Below are positions 28,204 through 37,772 of a stretch of 64,000 bases of DNA, piece by piece (position 1 is the first letter of the stretch; each line of letters opens with the position of its first letter). A program made the translations under genes and the position numbers. This DNA is from Natronomonas marina (GTDB lineage: Archaea; Halobacteriota; Halobacteria; Halobacteriales; Haloarculaceae): NCBI RefSeq assembly GCF_024298905.1, contig NZ_CP101154.1, positions 1 to 64,000 of the forward strand, written 5' to 3'. A model generated the notes under the pieces. The model saw nothing but the letters and a program-made list of their open reading frames with translations. It made no database searches and had not been told where the DNA came from.

Positions 28204-29931
28204 GTGGACGTGACCGAAGTCCTCGTCGTCGGCGGCGGCTCGACGGGCTGTGGCATCGCCCGGGACCTCTCGATGCGGGGCATCGACGTCACGCTCGTCG
28301 AGAAGGGGAACCTGACCCACGGGACGACGGGCCGGATGCACGGCCTGTTGCACAGCGGCGGCCGCTACGCCGTCTCCGACCGGGCCAGCGCGACCGAGTG
28401 CATCGAGGAGAACCACGTCCTCCGGGACATCGCGGCCCACTGCGTCGAGGAGACCGGCGGACTGTTCGTCAAACGGCCCGAGGACACCGAGGAGTACTTC
28501 CAGGAGAAACTCGAGGGACTGGAGGCCTGCGACATCCCCGCCGAGGTCCTCTCCGCCGAGGAGGCCCGCGAGCGCGAACCGTACCTCGCGGCGGACATCG
28601 ACAGGGCCATCGCGGTGCCCGACGCGGCCATCGACCCCTTCCGGCTCTGCGTGGCCAACGCCGCCGCCGCCGAGTCCCACGGCGCCCGCGTCGCCACCCA
28701 CGCCGAGGTGACCGACGTCCTCGTCGAATCCGGCGAGGTGGTCGGCGTCGAACTCGACCACGGGACCGACCCCGAGAAGCGCGGCGACGGCACCGGCACC
28801 GAGCGCATCGAGGCCGACCACGTCGTCAACGCGACCGGCGCCTGGGCCGGGCAACTGGGTGCGATGGCCGGCGTCGACGTCGAGGTCCGGCCCTCGAAGG
28901 GCGTGATGACCGTGATGAACAGCCGGCAGGTCGACACGGTGATCAACCGCTGTCGACCCAAGGGCGACGCCGACATCGTCGTCCCCCACGAGACGGCCTG
29001 CATCCTCGGGACGACCGACGAGGAGGTGGCGGACCCCGAGGACTACCCCGAAGAGCGGTGGGAGGTCGACCTCGTCGTCGACGAACTGGCGAAACTCGTC
29101 CCCGTCCTCGCGGAGGCCCGGACGCTGCGTTCCTTCTGGGGCGTCCGCCCGCTCTACGAACCGCCCGGCTCCGGCACCGAGGACCCCACCGACGTCACGC
29201 GGGACTTCTTTCTGCTCGACCACGCCGACCGCGACGGTCTGCCCGGGATGACGAGCATCGTCGGCGGGAAGCTCACCACCTACCGGCTGATGGCCGAGCG
29301 GGTAGCCGACCACGTCTGCGGGAAACTCGGCGTCTCCGCGACCTGTCGGACGGCCGAAACGCCGCTGCCCGGCAGCGAGGACGCCTCGGTCCTCGAATCG
29401 AACATGCGGGCGTTCGGTCTCCGGTCGCCGGTCGCGCGCCGTTCGGCCCAGCGGCTCGGCTCCCGGACCGAGGCGGTGCTGGACGTCGACGGTCCCAACC
29501 CCGTGGTCTGTGACTGCGAGGCTGTCACCCGCGCCGAACTCCGCGACGCCATCGACGACGCCGGCAGCGACCTCGACGCCGTCCGCATCCGGACGCGTGC
29601 CTCGATGGGCAACTGCCAGGGGGCGTTCTGCTGTCACCGGATGGCCGCGGAACTGTACCCCGACTTCGACGCCGGGACCGCCCGCGAGTCGCTGGACGAA
29701 CTGTACCAGGAGCGCTGGAAGGGCCAGCGGCACGCGCTGTGGGGCGACCAGCTCTCGCAGGCGATGCTGAACCGGATGCTGCACGCGACGACGATGAACC
29801 GCGACGCCGACCCCGCCATCCTCGAGGATTCGGTCGATTTCGGCGCTTTCGACGACGGCGACCGTTCCCGCGACGGCTCCGGGCCCCCCGGCGAATCCGC
29901 CGCGACCGACGGGGGGACCGGATGGCGATAG
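28204..29931 (+). CDS. glpA: Anaerobic-type glycerol-3-phosphate dehydrogenase subunit A
   Basis: FAD catalytic subunit oxidising glycerol-3-phosphate to dihydroxyacetone phosphate. 575 residues from GTG 28204. FAD-binding [30 protein letters not shown] at the N terminus; the substrate region includes HSGGRYAV. The C terminus carries a BFD-like [2Fe-2S] motif: CDC in [12 protein letters not shown] and C-x4-C in [10 protein letters not shown] disordered acidic tail follows (after residue 545). Its stop overlaps glpB by 10 bases. Despite the name, haloarchaea use this type for aerobic growth on glycerol. Confidence 0.95.
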   Translation: MDVTEVLVVGGGSTGCGIARDLSMRGIDVTLVEKGNLTHGTTGRMHGLLHSGGRYAVSDRASATECIEENHVLRDIAAHCVEETGGLFVKRPEDTEEYFQEKLEGLEACDIPAEVLSAEEAREREPYLAADIDRAIAVPDAAIDPFRLCVANAAAAESHGARVATHAEVTDVLVESGEVVGVELDHGTDPEKRGDGTGTERIEADHVVNATGAWAGQLGAMAGVDVEVRPSKGVMTVMNSRQVDTVINRCRPKGDADIVVPHETACILGTTDEEVADPEDYPEERWEVDLVVDELAKLVPVLAEARTLRSFWGVRPLYEPPGSGTEDPTDVTRDFFLLDHADRDGLPGMTSIVGGKLTTYRLMAERVADHVCGKLGVSATCRTAETPLPGSEDASVLESNMRAFGLRSPVARRSAQRLGSRTEAVLDVDGPNPVVCDCEAVTRAELRDAIDDAGSDLDAVRIRTRASMGNCQGAFCCHRMAAELYPDFDAGTARESLDELYQERWKGQRHALWGDQLSQAMLNRMLHATTMNRDADPAILEDSVDFGAFDDGDRSRDGSGPPGESAATDGGTGWR

Positions 29932-31280
29932 CGAGCGAGGTGGTGGTCGTCGGGGGCGGTCTCGCCGGCGTCACGGCCGCGCTGTCGGCGGCCCGCGAGG
30001 GTGCCGACGTCCGGCTGGTCTCTCACAAGCAGTCGACGCTCCAGCAGGCCTCGGGACTCGTCGACGCGCTGGGCTACCTGCCGCCGGTCGACCCGCCGGG
30101 CGAGGACCCGACGGCGACGCCGACGGCGGCCCGAACCGGCGCCGTCACCGACCGGCCGGACCCGGAGGGCCCGCTCGCCGACCCCTTCGAGGCCGTCGAC
30201 CGCCTGCCGGAGAGCCACCCCTACCGCCTGGTCGGCGCCGACGCCCTGCGGGCGGGCCTGGCGCTGTTCGACGACGCCGTCGACGGCTACCGCGGCGGCC
30301 ACACCGACCGCAACGCCCTCGTGCCGACCTTCGGTGGTGCGGTCAAGCCGACCGCCCGGTACCCCGCCTCGGCCGCCGCCGGCCTCGCCAGCGACGACCG
30401 GCCGATGCTCGTCGTCGGCTTCCGGTCGCTGTCGGCGTTCGACGCCCGGATGGTCGCCGACCGACTCGCGGCCGCGGACGTTCCCTTCGAGGTTGCCGGC
30501 GCCGACGTCGCGTTCCCCGCGGCTTTCCGCGAGGACGCCAAGATAACCCGCTTCGCCCACGCCCTGGACCGGGACGAACCCGTCGAGGGGACGCCCGCGC
30601 GGGCGGCGCTTGCGGCCGCGGTGGAACCGCACCTCGACGACGTCGAGGGCGGCGCCGAACGCGTCGGCTTCCCGGCGTTCCTCGGCGACGACGAGGCCGC
30701 CGCCGTCAGGGCCGCCCTCGCGGACCGGCTCGGCGCCGACGTCTTCGAGGTGCCGATGGGCCCGCCCAGTCTGCCGGGGCTCCGCCTGGAGGACCGCCTC
30801 TACGGGGCGCTCGATGCGGCCGGCGTCAGCTACGAGACCGGCGTCCCGGTCGTCGACTGCGAGACCGACGGGGCGGGCCGCATCGAGCGACTGCTGGTCG
30901 ACCGGACGGGCAGCGAGGTGCCCTACGCCGCCGAGGCGGTCGTGCTGGCGACGGGCGGCCTCGTCGGGAAGGGCATCGACGCCGACCGGGAGGGCGTCCG
31001 CGAACCCGTGCTCGGGTGTCACGTCCCGCACCCGGCGGACCGCTACGAGTGGTACGTCGACGACGCCTTCGGCGACCAGCCGTACGCCCGCTTCGGCGTC
31101 CGGACCGACGACCGACTCCGGCCGCTCGGTCCCGACGGTGAGGTGCAGTTCCCGAACGTCCGCGTCGCCGGCGCGACGCTGTCGGGCGCCGACGTGGCCC
31201 GCGAGAAGTCCGCCAGCGGCGTCTCGCTGGCGACCGGCCTCGTCGCCGGCCGCGAGGCGGCAGCGGAGGTGCCGGGATGA
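29922..31280 (+). CDS. glpB: Glycerol-3-phosphate dehydrogenase subunit B
   Basis: Flavin-containing subunit linking GlpA to GlpC. 452 residues. Rossmann motif [28 protein letters not shown] at the N terminus and a late [28 protein letters not shown] segment typical of GlpB. ATG 29922 lies inside the end of glpA (10-base overlap), and the gene ends in an ATGA overlap with glpC, giving one coupled operon. A Pro/Thr-rich loop follows the first helix (residues 55-80), longer than in bacterial GlpB. Confidence 0.93.
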   Translation: MAIASEVVVVGGGLAGVTAALSAAREGADVRLVSHKQSTLQQASGLVDALGYLPPVDPPGEDPTATPTAARTGAVTDRPDPEGPLADPFEAVDRLPESHPYRLVGADALRAGLALFDDAVDGYRGGHTDRNALVPTFGGAVKPTARYPASAAAGLASDDRPMLVVGFRSLSAFDARMVADRLAAADVPFEVAGADVAFPAAFREDAKITRFAHALDRDEPVEGTPARAALAAAVEPHLDDVEGGAERVGFPAFLGDDEAAAVRAALADRLGADVFEVPMGPPSLPGLRLEDRLYGALDAAGVSYETGVPVVDCETDGAGRIERLLVDRTGSEVPYAAEAVVLATGGLVGKGIDADREGVREPVLGCHVPHPADRYEWYVDDAFGDQPYARFGVRTDDRLRPLGPDGEVQFPNVRVAGATLSGADVAREKSASGVSLATGLVAGREAAAEVPG

Positions 31281-32590
31281 CGGGGTCGGACGAGGAGGAG
31301 CGCACCGGGGCGGCGTCCGACCCGCTCGACCCCGACGACTACGACGCCGTCGACGTCTTCGAGGGCGGCGACCTCGATTTGCGGGCCGGGTCGGACTCCT
31401 GTTACAAGTGCACCTCCTGTGACACCTCCTGTCCGGTCGCCGAGGTCGACGACTCGTTCCCCGGCCCGAAGTTCCAGGGGCCCGAGCAGTGGCGCCTGAA
31501 GCGCAAGGAGGACGCCGATATCGACGACTCCATCACCTCGTGTTCGAACTGCATGCGCTGTGACGACGCCTGCCCCTCCTCGGTGCCGCTGTCGCAGATG
31601 CACAACGAGGCTCGCGGCGAGTACGTCGACGAGCAGATGGACAAACTCTCCCGGGAGTACGTCCGCAACCGGATCCTCTCGAACTACCGGTTCTTCGCGG
31701 CCATCGCCTCGAAGACGCCCCGGCTGGCGAACTTCGTGACCGGCCTCGGCGTCACGCAGTGGGCCGGCGAGAAACTGCTCGGCATCACGAGCGAGCGGGA
31801 GTTTCCCGACTTCGCCGAGGAGACGTTCCGCGAGTGGTGGCGAAAGCGCGGCGGTGCCGCCGTCGAGAACCCCGACAAGCGGGTGGCGTACTTCCACGGC
31901 TGCTACTCGAACTACAACACCCCGGAGGTGGGCAAGGCGATGGTCCGGGTCTACGAGGAGTTCGGCTACGAGGTGCTGGTGCCGCCGCAGAAGTGCTCGG
32001 GGACGCCGATGTTCGCAAACGGGATGTTGCCGGACGCCCGGCGGCACGCCGAGACGAACGTCGAGAACCTGGTCGCAGCCATCGGCGACGGCGCCGACGT
32101 AATCGCCTCCTGTACCTCCTGTTCGATGGCGCTGCGCCAGGAGTACCCCGAACTGTTCGACCTCCACGGCGTCGACGACGTCGCCGAGCACACCTTCGAG
32201 GCCCTGGAGTACCTCCGCATCAACGAGGACCTCGAGGGGGCGCTTTCCGAGGCCGAACTCGACGGGGAGTCCTTCGCCTACCACGCGCCGTGTCACGCCC
32301 GCAATCAGGGGCTGGCCCGGCAGGCCGTAGAGACGTTCCGCGAGGTCGAGGGCGCCGACATCGAGGACGTCGGCGACTCCTGTTCGGGCATCTCCGGCAC
32401 CTACGGCTGGAAGGCCGAGAAGTACGACTACTCGATGGAGATCGGCGCCGAGATGTTCGAGCACATGGAGGCCGCCGACGGCGAGGTCGGCATGACGGAG
32501 TGTCCCACCTGCGCGATGCAGATGGAACACGGCACCGGCTACGAGATACGGCACCCGCTGCAGGCGCTGGAGTCGGCGCTGGTCGAGTAG
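31277..32590 (+). CDS. glpC: Glycerol-3-phosphate dehydrogenase subunit C (Fe-S electron carrier)
   Basis: Passes electrons from GlpAB to membrane quinone. 437 residues. Two 4Fe-4S motifs: CYKCTSCDTSCP near residue 42 and CSNCMRCDDACP near residue 89. Two CCG-type domains follow: HGCYSNYN...CSGTPMFANG...SCTSCSM and YHAPCHARNQG...DSCSGISGTYG...CPTCAMQMEHGTG. It starts in an ATGA overlap with glpB. Membrane attachment is probably peripheral since no transmembrane helix is seen. Confidence 0.94.
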   Translation: MTGSDEEERTGAASDPLDPDDYDAVDVFEGGDLDLRAGSDSCYKCTSCDTSCPVAEVDDSFPGPKFQGPEQWRLKRKEDADIDDSITSCSNCMRCDDACPSSVPLSQMHNEARGEYVDEQMDKLSREYVRNRILSNYRFFAAIASKTPRLANFVTGLGVTQWAGEKLLGITSEREFPDFAEETFREWWRKRGGAAVENPDKRVAYFHGCYSNYNTPEVGKAMVRVYEEFGYEVLVPPQKCSGTPMFANGMLPDARRHAETNVENLVAAIGDGADVIASCTSCSMALRQEYPELFDLHGVDDVAEHTFEALEYLRINEDLEGALSEAELDGESFAYHAPCHARNQGLARQAVETFREVEGADIEDVGDSCSGISGTYGWKAEKYDYSMEIGAEMFEHMEAADGEVGMTECPTCAMQMEHGTGYEIRHPLQALESALVE

Positions 32591-32611
32591 AAGCGAGCGG
32601 GACGGCCGCCG

Positions 32612-32878
32612 TCAGGCGCCGGCCTGCGAGAGGGCCGTCTCGATGTCGTCCCGCTGGGTGACGCCGACGAACCGCTCGACGATGCCGTCGTCGTTCTCGA
32701 CGACGAGCGTCGGCAGCGAGCGAACCTGGTACTCGTTTGCGACCTCCTGCTGTTCGTCTACGTTGACTTTCTCGAAGGCGACGTCGGGGTAGTCCTCCTC
32801 GAGTTCCTCGAGGATGGGGTCCTGCGTCTTGCACGGGCCGCACCAGTCCGCGTAGAAGTCCTTGAGCGTGACGGGCAT
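32612..32878 (-). CDS. Short thioredoxin
   Basis: 88-residue thioredoxin fold starting at MPVTLKDFYADWCGPCKTQ, with the redox motif WCGPC at residues 12-16 and cis-Pro in VRSLPTLVVE. It lacks the first beta strand/helix of full thioredoxins, as common for small haloarchaeal forms. The frame stays open upstream, but that extension has no thioredoxin character. It is convergent with glpC (21 bases apart) and divergent from the Sec61-beta gene. It should reduce protein disulfides in the cytosol; the specific partner is unknown. Confidence 0.88.
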   Translation of the reverse strand: MPVTLKDFYADWCGPCKTQDPILEELEEDYPDVAFEKVNVDEQQEVANEYQVRSLPTLVVENDDGIVERFVGVTQRDDIETALSQAGA

Positions 32879-32992
32879 GACTATCGGGACTTTTCCAGCC
32901 GCGCGCATAAGGGTTTCCCAACCGGCCGCTCGGACGGCCCAACCGCCGGTCCGTGCCGAAACCCTTAGGGCCTCCGACGCGAATCGGGGCGT

Positions 32993-33154
32993 ATGAGCAG
33001 TGGTGAGAACTCCGGCGGGCTGATGTCCAGCGCGGGGCTGGTCCGGTACTTCGACGAGGAGAGTCGCAACGCGCCCACGATGGACCCCCGCACAGTCGTC
33101 GCCTTCGGGGTCCTGCTGGGCGTGTTCGTGCTGATGCTGAACGCGCTGGCCTGA
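32993..33154 (+). CDS. secG: Protein translocase subunit Sec61-beta (SecG)
   Basis: 53-residue tail-anchored subunit of the SecYE-beta channel. It begins [20 protein letters not shown], then [19 protein letters not shown], with one C-terminal membrane helix ([19 protein letters not shown]). The SAGLxRYFxEE...xPxxV pattern is diagnostic of archaeal Sec61-beta. It is too short for many gene callers. CCCTTAGG at about 32961-32968 could be a weak promoter about 28 bases upstream. It stands alone, not next to secY or secE, as usual in archaea. Confidence 0.93.
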   Translation: MSSGENSGGLMSSAGLVRYFDEESRNAPTMDPRTVVAFGVLLGVFVLMLNALA

Positions 33155-33268
33155 CCGACCTTTTCGACTCGCCGTCCTTCCGTTCGTCGCCACGCCTCCA
33201 GCAGCCGGTCCGTCTCGGCTCCGCATCGGTAGTATTATTTGCCGCTAGCTAGAACGTTAGCATCTACC

Positions 33269-33664
33269 ATGATCGGGGACGCATCGGAACGAACGGAGTC
33301 GAAACGGGAGGACGAACGGCGAGAGCCGTCCGTCGACGCCGACGAGTTCTACCGGGCGCTCTCGCGGGAACCGAGGCGACGCGTGCTCTACTATCTACAG
33401 GAGAACGACACCGCGAGCGTCCGGGAGCTGTGCGACGTTCTCGCCGGGTGGGAGGCGGTCGGTCGGTCGCGTTCGGTCGGTACGGAGACGCGGGATCGAA
33501 TCCGGCATACGCTGTACCACAACGACCTTCCGAAACTGGACCACGCGGGTCTCGTCGCCTACGATCCCGACCAGCGGAGGGTGGCGCTGTCGCCGCTCCC
33601 GTCGGAACTGTCGTCGATACTCAGACGGGCCCGGGAGTACGACGCTCGCAGCGACCCGGCGTGA
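33269..33664 (+). CDS. Winged-helix DNA-binding protein (DUF7344-like)
   Basis: 131 residues from ATG 33269. An acidic/basic N terminus is followed by DADEFYRALSREPRRRVLYYLQENDTASVRELCDVLAG and RIRHTLYHNDLPKLDHAGLVAYDPDQRRVAL, the helix-turn-helix and wing of the haloarchaeal ArsR-like DUF7344 group. A likely transcription regulator. ATTATTTG at 33232-33239 is a TATA candidate. Its TGA overlaps the GTG of the next gene, which encodes a DICT sensory protein, so the two are probably a regulator/sensor pair. Confidence 0.82.
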   Translation: MIGDASERTESKREDERREPSVDADEFYRALSREPRRRVLYYLQENDTASVRELCDVLAGWEAVGRSRSVGTETRDRIRHTLYHNDLPKLDHAGLVAYDPDQRRVALSPLPSELSSILRRAREYDARSDPA

Positions 33665-34368
33665 CCCCTGCCGACCTGCTCCGGCAGGTCGAAGCCGAGC
33701 GGAAACGGCTCGTCCTCTACGCGGGCGAGGGCGGCGGCGACGAACTCCGGGGGTTCGAGACGCGGAACGCGACGGTGATCCGGCGACGGCTCCCGGCCGG
33801 CGCAACGTCGGGGTTCGTCGTCGTCCGTAGCAGCGACGACGAGTTCCTCGGGGCGATACCGGTATCGCGGTTGCGGCACGTCCTCGAGGCGCCCGCCGGG
33901 GACCTCGACGACGTCGACGGGGCGGGGCGGCAGGCCGTCCTCGAACTGCTCGACGACGCGGTCTTCGCCTCGCTGGAGCGGCGGCACCTGCTCGTCGCCT
34001 CCCGCGAAATCGAGGGGTTCGCCTGGCGCGTCGGTCGCGGGCGACTCGACGTCGGCTTCCAGCGGGTCGAGGCGTTCCACCGCCAGCGTCACGTCTACGA
34101 GCGTCTCGCGGCCGAGACCGACCTCGACGTCCACGTCTACGCCGAATCGTCCCCCGACGACGCGCCGGCGGGCGTCACGTTCCACTCGGAGCCAGCCGAG
34201 GAGGTCCGCCGGTTTTGGTTCCTCGTCTTCGAGGCCCCCGGCGACGGCGAGCGGGCGCGTGCGCTCCTCGCCCGACAGCGGGACGACGACCGGTACTCGG
34301 GGTTCTGGACGTACGACGCCCGACTGGTGGCCGACATCGGCGCTGCGGTTCGGGGGCTCCGGGAATAA
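33661..34368 (+). CDS. DICT sensory-domain protein
   Basis: 235 residues from GTG 33661, in a GTGA overlap with the winged-helix gene. It begins TPADLLRQVEAERKRLVLYAG, and FETRNATVIRRRLPAGATSGFVVVRSSDDEFLGAIPVSRL matches the DICT domain found with light- and redox-sensing signalling proteins. A second half (LLVASREIEGFAWRVGRGRLDVGFQRVEAFHRQRHVYERLAAE to FWFLVFEAP) is conserved in haloarchaeal DICT proteins. The ligand is unknown. Coupling to a DNA-binding partner suggests a small one-component-like switch. Confidence 0.72.
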   Translation: MTPADLLRQVEAERKRLVLYAGEGGGDELRGFETRNATVIRRRLPAGATSGFVVVRSSDDEFLGAIPVSRLRHVLEAPAGDLDDVDGAGRQAVLELLDDAVFASLERRHLLVASREIEGFAWRVGRGRLDVGFQRVEAFHRQRHVYERLAAETDLDVHVYAESSPDDAPAGVTFHSEPAEEVRRFWFLVFEAPGDGERARALLARQRDDDRYSGFWTYDARLVADIGAAVRGLRE

Positions 34369-34388
34369 CTTCCACCCCGGTCGCCGAA

Positions 34389-34397
34389 CCCTTTTAT
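34389..34397 (+). promoter_or_regulatory. TATA box of the XPD-type helicase gene
   Basis: CCCTTTTATCC at about 34389-34399 lies 25-28 bases before GTG 34421, predicting a leaderless message. It decides the start at 34421 over earlier in-frame codons, which fall within the DICT gene. Confidence 0.6.
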
Positions 34398-34420
34398 CCG
34401 AAAACCCCGGAGTAGTAGGT

Positions 34421-36595
34421 GTGTCCGAGTCGGACGGCGCCCGTCGCTTCTTCCCCTACGAGGAGCCGTACGATCACCAGACGGAGGCGATGGAAGAGAT
34501 TCGGGAGGCGCTGGTCGAACGGCGGGACGTCCTCTTCGAGGGCGCCTGCGGCACCGGCAAGACGCTCGCCTCGCTCGTGCCCGCCCTGGAGTACGCCCGG
34601 GCGGCGGGCAAGACGGTCGTCATCACGACGAACGTCCACCAGCAGACCCGCCAGTTCATCGAGGAGGCCCGCGCCATCAACGCCGAGGAGTCGATTCGCA
34701 CCGTCGTCTTCCGGGGGAAGGCGTCGATGTGCCACATCGACGTGGGCTACGAGGAGTGTCAGGCGCTGCGGGACACGACCCGCGAACTGGTCGACATGGA
34801 GGCCGACGCCGCCGACCTCGAGGAACGGGAGCGGGAACTGCTCGAGGCCAGCCAGGACGGCGACGAGGAGGCCGCTGGCGCCCGCGGTGCCGTCGCCGAG
34901 GAACTCGACGAACTGGAGGCGTCGATGGCGGCGCTCCGCGAGGAGCGGAACGTCTGTGACCGCTACTACAACAACCTCACCGAGAACACCGACGACTTCT
35001 ACGCGTGGCTCTACGAGGACGTGCGGACGCCCGACGAGATCTACGAGCACGCCCACGAGATGGACCTCTGTGGGTACGAACTGCTGAAGGACGGCATGGA
35101 GGGCATCGACCTGGCCATCTGCAACTACCACCACCTGCTGGACCCGATGATCCGCGAGCAGTTCTTCCGGTGGCTGGGTCGGGACCCCGAGGACGTCATC
35201 GCGGTGTTCGACGAGGCCCACAACGTCGCGGACGCGGCCCGCGACCACGCGACCCGGACGCTGGCCGAGCGGACGCTCGACGGCGCCCTCGACGAACTCG
35301 AGGAGTGCGACGACGCCCGTGCGGAGGCGGCGGAAAACGTCCTCGGCGCCTTCCGGACGGCGCTGGTCGAGACCTACGAGGACTCGTTCGGCTTCGGCGA
35401 GCGGGAGGCTGTCGGCGAGGAGTGGGAGGACGTCACCGTCGAGAGCGAGACGGGCCGCGACGACCTCTCGGTTTCCTTCCTCGACCACTACACGGGCCAG
35501 GGGTACGAGACGGACCTCGAGGCGGCCCTGGCGCTCGGCGAGGAACTGGACCGCCGCTACGAGCAGGCCTACAAGGACGGCGAGGCGACGACCCGCAAGG
35601 AGTGTCCGACGCTGTCGGCCGCGGCGTTCGTCGAGGAGTGGATGGACGCCGCTGTCGAACCGGGCCAGTACCCCGTCGTCGGCGTCCGGCGGACGGAGAC
35701 GGGCGTCGTCGGCCGCGCGGAACTGTACACCTGCCTGCCGCGGCAGGTGACCGAACCGCTGTTCGAGGAGCTGCACGCGACGGTGCTGATGAGCGCGACG
35801 CTGCGGCCCTTCGACGTCACCGAGGACGTCCTCGGACTCGACGACCCCGTGACGATGGCCTACGGCGAGCAGTTCCCCGAGGAGCGGCGCCGGACCTACG
35901 CCGTCGAGACGCCCGCGCTGTTCGCCAGCCAGCGGGACGACCCCGGCGTCCAGGAGACGGTCGGCGGGACCATCGAGGACGCCGTCCGATTCACGCCCGG
36001 CAACACGCTCGCGTACTTCCCGAGTTACGCCGAGGCCGAGCGCTACTACCACCGCTTCTCGGGGGACGCGACGCCGTACCTCGACGAACCCGGCACGCGT
36101 GCCGACGATCTCCGGGAGACGTTCGTCGCCGACGACGACGCGGTGCTGTTCACGTCGCTGTGGGGCACGCTCGCCGAGGGGGTCAGCTTCGACGATGACG
36201 CCGCCCGCACGGTGCTGGTGGTCGGGGTTCCCTATCCCCACCTCGACGACCGCATGGAGGCCGTCCAGCGCGCCTACGAGGGGTCGTTCGGCGACGACGA
36301 GGGCGACGAGGACGCCGGCTGGCACTACGCCGTCGAGATACCGACGGTGCGGAAGACGCGGCAGGCGCTGGGCCGGGTCGTCCGCTCGCCGACCGACTAT
36401 GGCGTCCGGGTGCTCATCGACGAGCGGTACACCCACGAGAACCGCGTCGAGTTGGGCGACTACAGCGTTTATCCGGCCTTCCCGCCGGAGGAGCGCAGCG
36501 AGCACATCGACGTCGAACCGGACAAACTCAAGATAGGCATGCTGAACTTCTACAGCGACGTGGACGCCTGGGGGGGGTCGCCCCCGGAGCCATGA
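34421..36595 (+). CDS. XPD/Rad3-type Fe-S DNA helicase
   Basis: 5'-3' SF2 helicase for DNA repair. 724 residues from GTG 34421. Walker A GACGTGKT at 41-48, DEAH-type box FDEAHNVAD, the SATLRPF motif and the terminal motif VI QALGRVVRSPTDYG. Four cysteines suited to a 4Fe-4S cluster: C104 and C113 (MCHIDVGYEECQ), C179 (NVCDRYY) and C217 (DLCGYE). About 65 mostly acidic helical residues separate C113 from C179, a wider gap than in crenarchaeal XPD. It ends in an ATGA overlap with the HNH gene. Confidence 0.92.
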   Translation: MSESDGARRFFPYEEPYDHQTEAMEEIREALVERRDVLFEGACGTGKTLASLVPALEYARAAGKTVVITTNVHQQTRQFIEEARAINAEESIRTVVFRGKASMCHIDVGYEECQALRDTTRELVDMEADAADLEERERELLEASQDGDEEAAGARGAVAEELDELEASMAALREERNVCDRYYNNLTENTDDFYAWLYEDVRTPDEIYEHAHEMDLCGYELLKDGMEGIDLAICNYHHLLDPMIREQFFRWLGRDPEDVIAVFDEAHNVADAARDHATRTLAERTLDGALDELEECDDARAEAAENVLGAFRTALVETYEDSFGFGEREAVGEEWEDVTVESETGRDDLSVSFLDHYTGQGYETDLEAALALGEELDRRYEQAYKDGEATTRKECPTLSAAAFVEEWMDAAVEPGQYPVVGVRRTETGVVGRAELYTCLPRQVTEPLFEELHATVLMSATLRPFDVTEDVLGLDDPVTMAYGEQFPEERRRTYAVETPALFASQRDDPGVQETVGGTIEDAVRFTPGNTLAYFPSYAEAERYYHRFSGDATPYLDEPGTRADDLRETFVADDDAVLFTSLWGTLAEGVSFDDDAARTVLVVGVPYPHLDDRMEAVQRAYEGSFGDDEGDEDAGWHYAVEIPTVRKTRQALGRVVRSPTDYGVRVLIDERYTHENRVELGDYSVYPAFPPEERSEHIDVEPDKLKIGMLNFYSDVDAWGGSPPEP

Positions 36596-37296
36596 GCCTC
36601 GAACCGCGCGCCGAGCGGCGCCGAACCCGCGACGGCGAGGGACCGCGCTGGGAGGCCCTCCGGGAGGCGGCCATCGAGCGGGACGGGTGGGTCTGCCAGC
36701 GGTGCGGCCACGAGGCGGGCGCCGACGCCGGACGGGAACTCGAGGTCCACCACACCGTGCCGTTCTCGGCACCCTCGATGGAGGCGCTCGACGAACTGGT
36801 CACCCTCTGTGAGCCCTGTCACGCGACGCTGCACGCCGACGACCCGGCCTACGGCGACCGGAAGGCCGACGCGCCGCTGTTTCCCGACCCGGACGCGCCG
36901 CCGGCCGTCGCGACGATGCGGTCGGACCGACAGCACGTCTGCCAGCGCTGTCAGCACGTCGCCGATTCGGCGGCCGAACTGGCGGCCTACACCCAGGACG
37001 ACCGGGAGTACGTCGTCTGCAAGCCCTGTGCCGGTGCGCTGCTCTCGGCCGGCTACGACCCCGAACGCTTCGAGGCGGCCGGCGAACTCGACGCCGAGGT
37101 GCTCGTGGACCGCGCCGCCGAGGCCCCGGTCCGGCCGGCGCTCCTGGCCTCGGGCCCCGTCCGGGCGGTGCGGCCACCGCGGACGACGACCGAGCGGGTC
37201 GTCTACGACACGCCGCTCCGGTACGCGCTCAACCCCATCGGGGTCGTAATCCTGTTCTCGGCGCTGGGCATCCTGCTTTCGTTTCTCCTCTTCTAG
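36592..37296 (+). CDS. HNH nuclease-domain protein with C-terminal membrane segment
   Basis: 234 residues. N-terminal HNH module: CQRCGHEAGAD, ELEVHHTVPFSAP and LVTLCEPCHATLHAD provide C-x2-C, HH and C-x2-CH. A second zinc-ribbon-like pair, CQRCQHVAD...VVCKPC, lies at 115-145. The C terminus ends in a hydrophobic segment (ALNPIGVVILFSALGILLSFLLF), so the protein may be membrane-tethered. It starts in an ATGA overlap with the XPD helicase, suggesting a joint role in DNA processing. Nuclease activity is inferred from the motif only. Confidence 0.78.
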   Translation: MSLEPRAERRRTRDGEGPRWEALREAAIERDGWVCQRCGHEAGADAGRELEVHHTVPFSAPSMEALDELVTLCEPCHATLHADDPAYGDRKADAPLFPDPDAPPAVATMRSDRQHVCQRCQHVADSAAELAAYTQDDREYVVCKPCAGALLSAGYDPERFEAAGELDAEVLVDRAAEAPVRPALLASGPVRAVRPPRTTTERVVYDTPLRYALNPIGVVILFSALGILLSFLLF

Positions 37297-37772
37297 GGGA
37301 GCGCGATTTCCTCGACCGGTTCGTCGTAGCGGCCGGACCAGACGAGGAGTCGGTCGATGGTCCACTCGACGTCGGCATCTCGACCAACGAGGCGGGCGGC
37401 GTCGCCGCCGCGGGCGACGGTGACGTGCGGGACGTAATCGTCGCCCTCCAGGTCGTCGACGGTCCCGAACCGCTCGCAGAGCCGCCGGTGGAGTCGTTCG
37501 AGGGCCGGCGACTCGACGCGGAGGTACGCGACCGGGGCCGAACCGGTCGGTGGGTCATCGAACCCCCCGACACCGGTGACGCGCGCCTCGAAGGGGGCGG
37601 TGCCGGCGACGAACTCGCGGACATCGCGGGCCAGCGCCCCGGGGTCGCCGTCGCCGAGGCGCTTGACGACGAGGGTGTGGCGCTCGCGGACGGTGGCGTC
37701 CAGCAGGTCGGCCGCCAGACCGCTCGCCAGGCGGGCGACCGCCGTCGGAACCGGCGCGTTGAGGCTGTACAC
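37293..37772 (-). CDS. 2'-5' RNA ligase / cyclic phosphodiesterase family protein
   Basis: 159 residues from GTG 37772 (VYSLNAPVP, matching family N termini). The fold is supported by the second HxT motif PHVTVARGG and the flanking VAYLRVESPALERLHRRLCERFG. The first motif appears as RHTLVVKRLG, so the canonical HxTx is shifted or degenerate. Family members hydrolyse 2',3'-cyclic phosphates or related RNA ends. Its GTG overlaps the stop of the small membrane gene upstream (TAGTG), and its stop overlaps the HNH stop on the other strand. Confidence 0.75.
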   Translation of the reverse strand: MYSLNAPVPTAVARLASGLAADLLDATVRERHTLVVKRLGDGDPGALARDVREFVAGTAPFEARVTGVGGFDDPPTGSAPVAYLRVESPALERLHRRLCERFGTVDDLEGDDYVPHVTVARGGDAARLVGRDADVEWTIDRLLVWSGRYDEPVEEIALP

